Below are positions 18,216 through 20,726 of a DNA stretch of 20,726 bases, one piece after another. Position 1 is the first letter of the stretch. The number at the start of each line of letters is the position of its first letter. The notes beneath the pieces were generated by a model that was not told where the DNA came from, ran no database searches, and worked only from the letters and a program-made list of their open reading frames with translations. The stretch covers positions 1-20,726 of the forward strand of contig CAZTZN010000077.1 of the NCBI GenBank assembly GCA_964617715.1. Direction: 5' to 3'. A program made the translations under genes and the position numbers. The stretch is from JALGVA01 sp964617715. GTDB taxonomy: Bacteria > Armatimonadota > Zipacnadia > Zipacnadales > UBA5352.

Positions 18216-19505
18216 ATGACTACCGGAGCCCCGGACTTTGGGGTCGATGCGGAAGTCCTCGCGCAGATCGCGCGGGATGAGAAGATTGACGTCGCGACGC
18301 TGACCGAACGCATCCGACAGGGTACCGTAGTCGCCATGGGCGGGGATGGAGTGCTGCCCGTGGCGATCGGGGCCGGTCTGCGCACCAAGGTTAACGCCAA
18401 CCTGGGCACCTCGCCCGACTACCCCGACCTGCCGGGAGAACTCGACAAGTTGCACGCGGCGGTGGCCGCGGGCACCGATGCGGTCATGGACCTGTCCACC
18501 GGCGGCGACATCGACGAGATCCGGCGCGCGGTGCGGGCCGAGTGCCCGGTGGCGCTGGGCACCGTCCCGGTCTACCAGGCCTTCGCTGAGGCGGAAGCGC
18601 GCCACGGCGACATGATGCGCATGACCGCCGACGAGCTGCTTGAGGTCGTCGCGCGCCACTGCGCGGACAACATCGACTTCGCGACTCTGCACTGCGGCGT
18701 CACGCGCGCGACGGTCGCCGCGCTCAACACCCAGCCGCGCATCGGCGGCATCGTCAGCCGCGGCGGCAGTCTGCTCGCGGCCTGGATGCACTACAACGAC
18801 GCCGAGAACCCGCTCTACGAGCGCTACGACGACTTGCTGGCGATCCTGCGCGAGTACGGCGTGGCCATCAGCCTGGGCGATGGGCTGCGTCCGGGCGCGC
18901 TGGCGGATGCCACCGATGCCGGGCAGGTGGCGGAGACGCGCGTGCTGGGCGAGCTGGTGCTGCGGGCGCGCGCGGCGGGCGTGCAGGCCTTCGTCGAGGG
19001 GCCCGGGCACGTGCCGCTGGATCAGATCGAGGCCAACGTGCTGCTCGAGAAGCGCCTGTGTCATGAGGCGCCGTTCTATGTGCTCGGGCCGCTGGTGACC
19101 GACGTCGCGCCCGGCTATGATCACATCACCGGGGCCATCGGCGGCGCTATCTGCGCGGCTGCGGGCGCCGACTTCCTGTGCTACGTGACGCCCGCCGAGC
19201 ACCTGGGGTTGCCCGCGGTGGCGGACGTCATCGACGGCGTCATGGCCGCGCGCATTGCGGCGCACGCCGCCGACATCGTCAAGGGCGTGCCGGGAGCACG
19301 CGAGTGGGATGAACGCATGTCGCGCGCCCGCCACGAGCTTGACTGGCACAAGATGGAGAACCTGGCCATTGACCCCGGGCGCGTGCGACTGACGCGCGGC
19401 GACCGCCCCACCGCCGATGACGCCGCGTGCTCGATGTGTGGCAAGTTCTGCTCGCTGCGTGCCGGCCGTTTTGTCGAGCAGGATGCCAAGAGGAGCGCCT
19501 GGTGA
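18216..19505 (+). CDS. thiC: ThiC-family phosphomethylpyrimidine synthase (radical SAM)
   Basis: A 429-residue protein of the ThiC family, which rearranges aminoimidazole ribotide to the thiamine pyrimidine HMP-P using S-adenosylmethionine and a 4Fe-4S cluster. Family blocks appear in order: ALGTVPVYQA, TLHCGVTR, IVSRGGS, SLGDGLRPG, VEGPGHVPLD, VTDVAPGYDHITGAIGG and CYVTPAEHLGLP. The C-terminal cluster site reads CSMCGKFC (C405, C408, C412), CX2CX3C, one residue shorter than the CX2CX4C of long bacterial ThiC. The length matches the short ThiC group, which also includes the BzaA/B/F enzymes making hydroxybenzimidazole for cobamides, so that role cannot be excluded. ATG 18216 has GGAG 9 nt upstream. 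The stop overlaps the GTG of the next gene by 4 nt. Confidence 0.9.
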   Translation: MTTGAPDFGVDAEVLAQIARDEKIDVATLTERIRQGTVVAMGGDGVLPVAIGAGLRTKVNANLGTSPDYPDLPGELDKLHAAVAAGTDAVMDLSTGGDIDEIRRAVRAECPVALGTVPVYQAFAEAEARHGDMMRMTADELLEVVARHCADNIDFATLHCGVTRATVAALNTQPRIGGIVSRGGSLLAAWMHYNDAENPLYERYDDLLAILREYGVAISLGDGLRPGALADATDAGQVAETRVLGELVLRARAAGVQAFVEGPGHVPLDQIEANVLLEKRLCHEAPFYVLGPLVTDVAPGYDHITGAIGGAICAAAGADFLCYVTPAEHLGLPAVADVIDGVMAARIAAHAADIVKGVPGAREWDERMSRARHELDWHKMENLAIDPGRVRLTRGDRPTADDAACSMCGKFCSLRAGRFVEQDAKRSAW

Positions 19506-20632
19506 AGCTGGCGCTGGTGCATGACTATCTGGTGCAGGGCATCCGCGGTGCGGAACGCGTGGTTGATGTCCTGCACGACATGTACCCGCACGCGCCGGTC
19601 TACACCATCCTCTACGATCCCGACAGAATGGAGGACCGGCTGCGTGAGTGGGACATCCGCACCTCGCTGCTGCAGGATGTCCCCGGGGCGCTGCGGCTGT
19701 ACAAGAAGCTCTACTTCATGATGCCCGTGGCCATCGACTACCTCGACCTGAGCGAGTTCGACCTGGTGGTCAGTTCGAGTTGCGGGTGGAGCAAGTCCGC
19801 GCCCCAGCGTGAGGACGCGCTGCACATCTCCTACGTGCACAGCCCGGCGCGCTTTCTGTGGTTCTGGGCGCGGCAGTACATCGATACCCTGCGAGTGAAT
19901 CCGCTGGCCAAGGCGTTCGTGCGCGCGACCATCCCGCCGCTGCGCGAGTGGGACCGGCGCACCGCGATGCGCCCGCAGTACCTGGTGTGCAACTCACAGA
20001 CCACGCGCCGGCGTATCCGCGAGGCCTGGGGGCGCGACGCTGAAGTCATCCACCCGCCGGTCAATACCGAGCAGTTCGAGCCGACCGGTGAGCCCCCCGA
20101 GGACTTCTACCTCGCAGTGTGTACCCTCAACCCCTACAAGCGCGTGGACGTGGCGGTTGAGGCGTTCAACCGGCTGGGCAGGCCGCTGGTGGTGATCGGC
20201 GACGGCCCCGAGCTGGAGATCCTGCGGGAGAGCGCGGCGGACAACGTTACCCTGCTGGGCAAGGTGCCCGACGACGAGATCGCGGGCTGGTACTCACGCT
20301 GTCGGGCGTTCGTGATGCCGCAGGAGGAGGACTTCGGCATCGCGCCGCTGGAGGCCCAGGCCTGCGGGCGGCCCGTGATCGCCTATCGCGCGGGGGGCGC
20401 GCTGGAGACGGTGGTCGAAGGCGAGACCGGCATCTTCTTTGACGCACAGACACCCGAGTCGCTCATCGAGGCGCTCGGGCGCTTTGACGCATGCCAGTTC
20501 AGCCCCGACGCGTGCCGCACAAACGCGCTGGGCTTCGGCGTCGAGACCTTCAGACGCAGATTCGGTGACTACGTACAGCGCCGCTGGGAGGAGCACGTGG
20601 CGGGCGTGGGGGCGCCAGCCGCCGGCGGTTGA
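19502..20632 (+). CDS. Family 4 glycosyltransferase
   Basis: A 376-residue GT-B-fold glycosyltransferase of the GT4 family, which moves a sugar from a nucleotide-sugar donor, with retention, onto a polysaccharide or lipid acceptor at the cytoplasmic face of the membrane. The N-terminal half has the acceptor-domain pattern ending SYVHSPARFLW, then NSQTTRRRIREAWG. The C-terminal donor domain has the EX7E motif (E276, E284) in EEDFGIAPLEAQACGRPVIA. The GTG start at 19502 is chosen because AGGAG lies 6 nt upstream and VKLALVHDYL is the usual family beginning. GTGA overlaps the thiC stop, so translation is probably coupled. No other sugar or envelope gene is in the window, and acceptor and sugar are unknown. 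Confidence 0.88.
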   Translation: MKLALVHDYLVQGIRGAERVVDVLHDMYPHAPVYTILYDPDRMEDRLREWDIRTSLLQDVPGALRLYKKLYFMMPVAIDYLDLSEFDLVVSSSCGWSKSAPQREDALHISYVHSPARFLWFWARQYIDTLRVNPLAKAFVRATIPPLREWDRRTAMRPQYLVCNSQTTRRRIREAWGRDAEVIHPPVNTEQFEPTGEPPEDFYLAVCTLNPYKRVDVAVEAFNRLGRPLVVIGDGPELEILRESAADNVTLLGKVPDDEIAGWYSRCRAFVMPQEEDFGIAPLEAQACGRPVIAYRAGGALETVVEGETGIFFDAQTPESLIEALGRFDACQFSPDACRTNALGFGVETFRRRFGDYVQRRWEEHVAGVGAPAAGG

Positions 20633-20660
20633 GGACGCACAGAGCGAAGGGACATCGCCT

Positions 20661-20726
20661 ATGTCAATCGTCAGGATGCGCAAGATGGTTCGCAAGCAGC
20701 TCAAGCTGCAGATGTTTGGGCGCACG
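20661..20726 (+). CDS. Start of an unknown gene cut by the window edge
   Basis: Twenty-two codons are visible from ATG 20661, behind a GAAGGGA ribosome site 8 nt upstream and 28 nt after the glycosyltransferase stop. The peptide is strongly basic (MSIVRMRKMVRKQLKLQMF), like the start of a protein with a basic cytoplasmic tail before a membrane segment, but the rest lies outside. No family can be given. It is probably in the same operon as thiC and the glycosyltransferase. Confidence 0.55.
   Translation, partial: MSIVRMRKMVRKQLKLQMFGRT

Noticed and set aside
18118..18216. TPP riboswitch upstream of thiC
   Set aside because: Looked for the conserved CUGAGA and CUGAU-type blocks and did not find them; only two simple hairpins are present.

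Overview
This is a 20.7 kb stretch of high-GC bacterial chromosome with closely packed genes, short intergenic gaps, and frequent ATG/GTG starts behind GGAGG-type ribosome sites. No rRNA, tRNA, CRISPR array, transposase or phage structural gene is visible. The mix of a VIT/VWA secreted protein, a DUF6785/DUF6784-type membrane protein, a CxPSR sulfatase and a UroD-family protein, with heptameric repeats and palindromic mosaic repeats, resembles uncultured Armatimonadota or neighbouring phyla. That placement is an inference from gene content, not proof. The one LexA-like box is of the Gram-positive type (CGAAC-N4-GTTCG).

Layout. (1) 1-888, plus strand: the 3' part of a DUF262/DUF1524 (GmrSD-like) nuclease gene, a probable defence gene cut by the window edge. 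(2) 882-4900, minus strand: a DNA-damage module. A sigma70-type promoter with a perfect LexA-type box inside its 17-bp spacer drives a small DUF6504-like gene and then a DnaE2-like error-prone polymerase alpha subunit. The polymerase gene carries an in-frame insert of about 280 nt made of palindromic and tandem repeats. The gap between the two genes is built of 7-bp repeats that run into the dnaE start codon. (3) 5096-7438, plus: a secreted VIT/VWA protein ending at a strong terminator. (4) 7499-9322, minus: a three-gene set of small unknown proteins (GX3-repeat acidic protein, zinc-ribbon membrane protein, two-helix membrane protein), preceded by a separate membrane protein gene with its own strong promoter and terminator. 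(5) 9453-13013: a sulfatase and a multi-pass DUF6785-type protein, divergently transcribed. (6) 13211-16553, minus: a redox cluster of thioredoxin (CGHC), a thioredoxin-reductase-like flavoprotein lacking the NADPH-phosphate motif, a D-2-hydroxyacid dehydrogenase and a cytosolic DsbA-like protein. (7) 16668-17696, plus: a UroD-family protein, converging on a small PLDc_N-like membrane protein. (8) 18106-20632, plus: thiC, overlapping by 4 nt a family 4 glycosyltransferase, then the first codons of another gene at the window edge.

How the parts fit. The best-supported regulatory inference is SOS control of the DUF6504-dnaE2 pair. The most distinctive sequence structure is the repeat cassette translated as part of the polymerase. 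The minus-strand redox cluster reads as a thiol-disulfide module whose electron donor may not be NADPH. The remaining genes look like ordinary metabolic and envelope genes.
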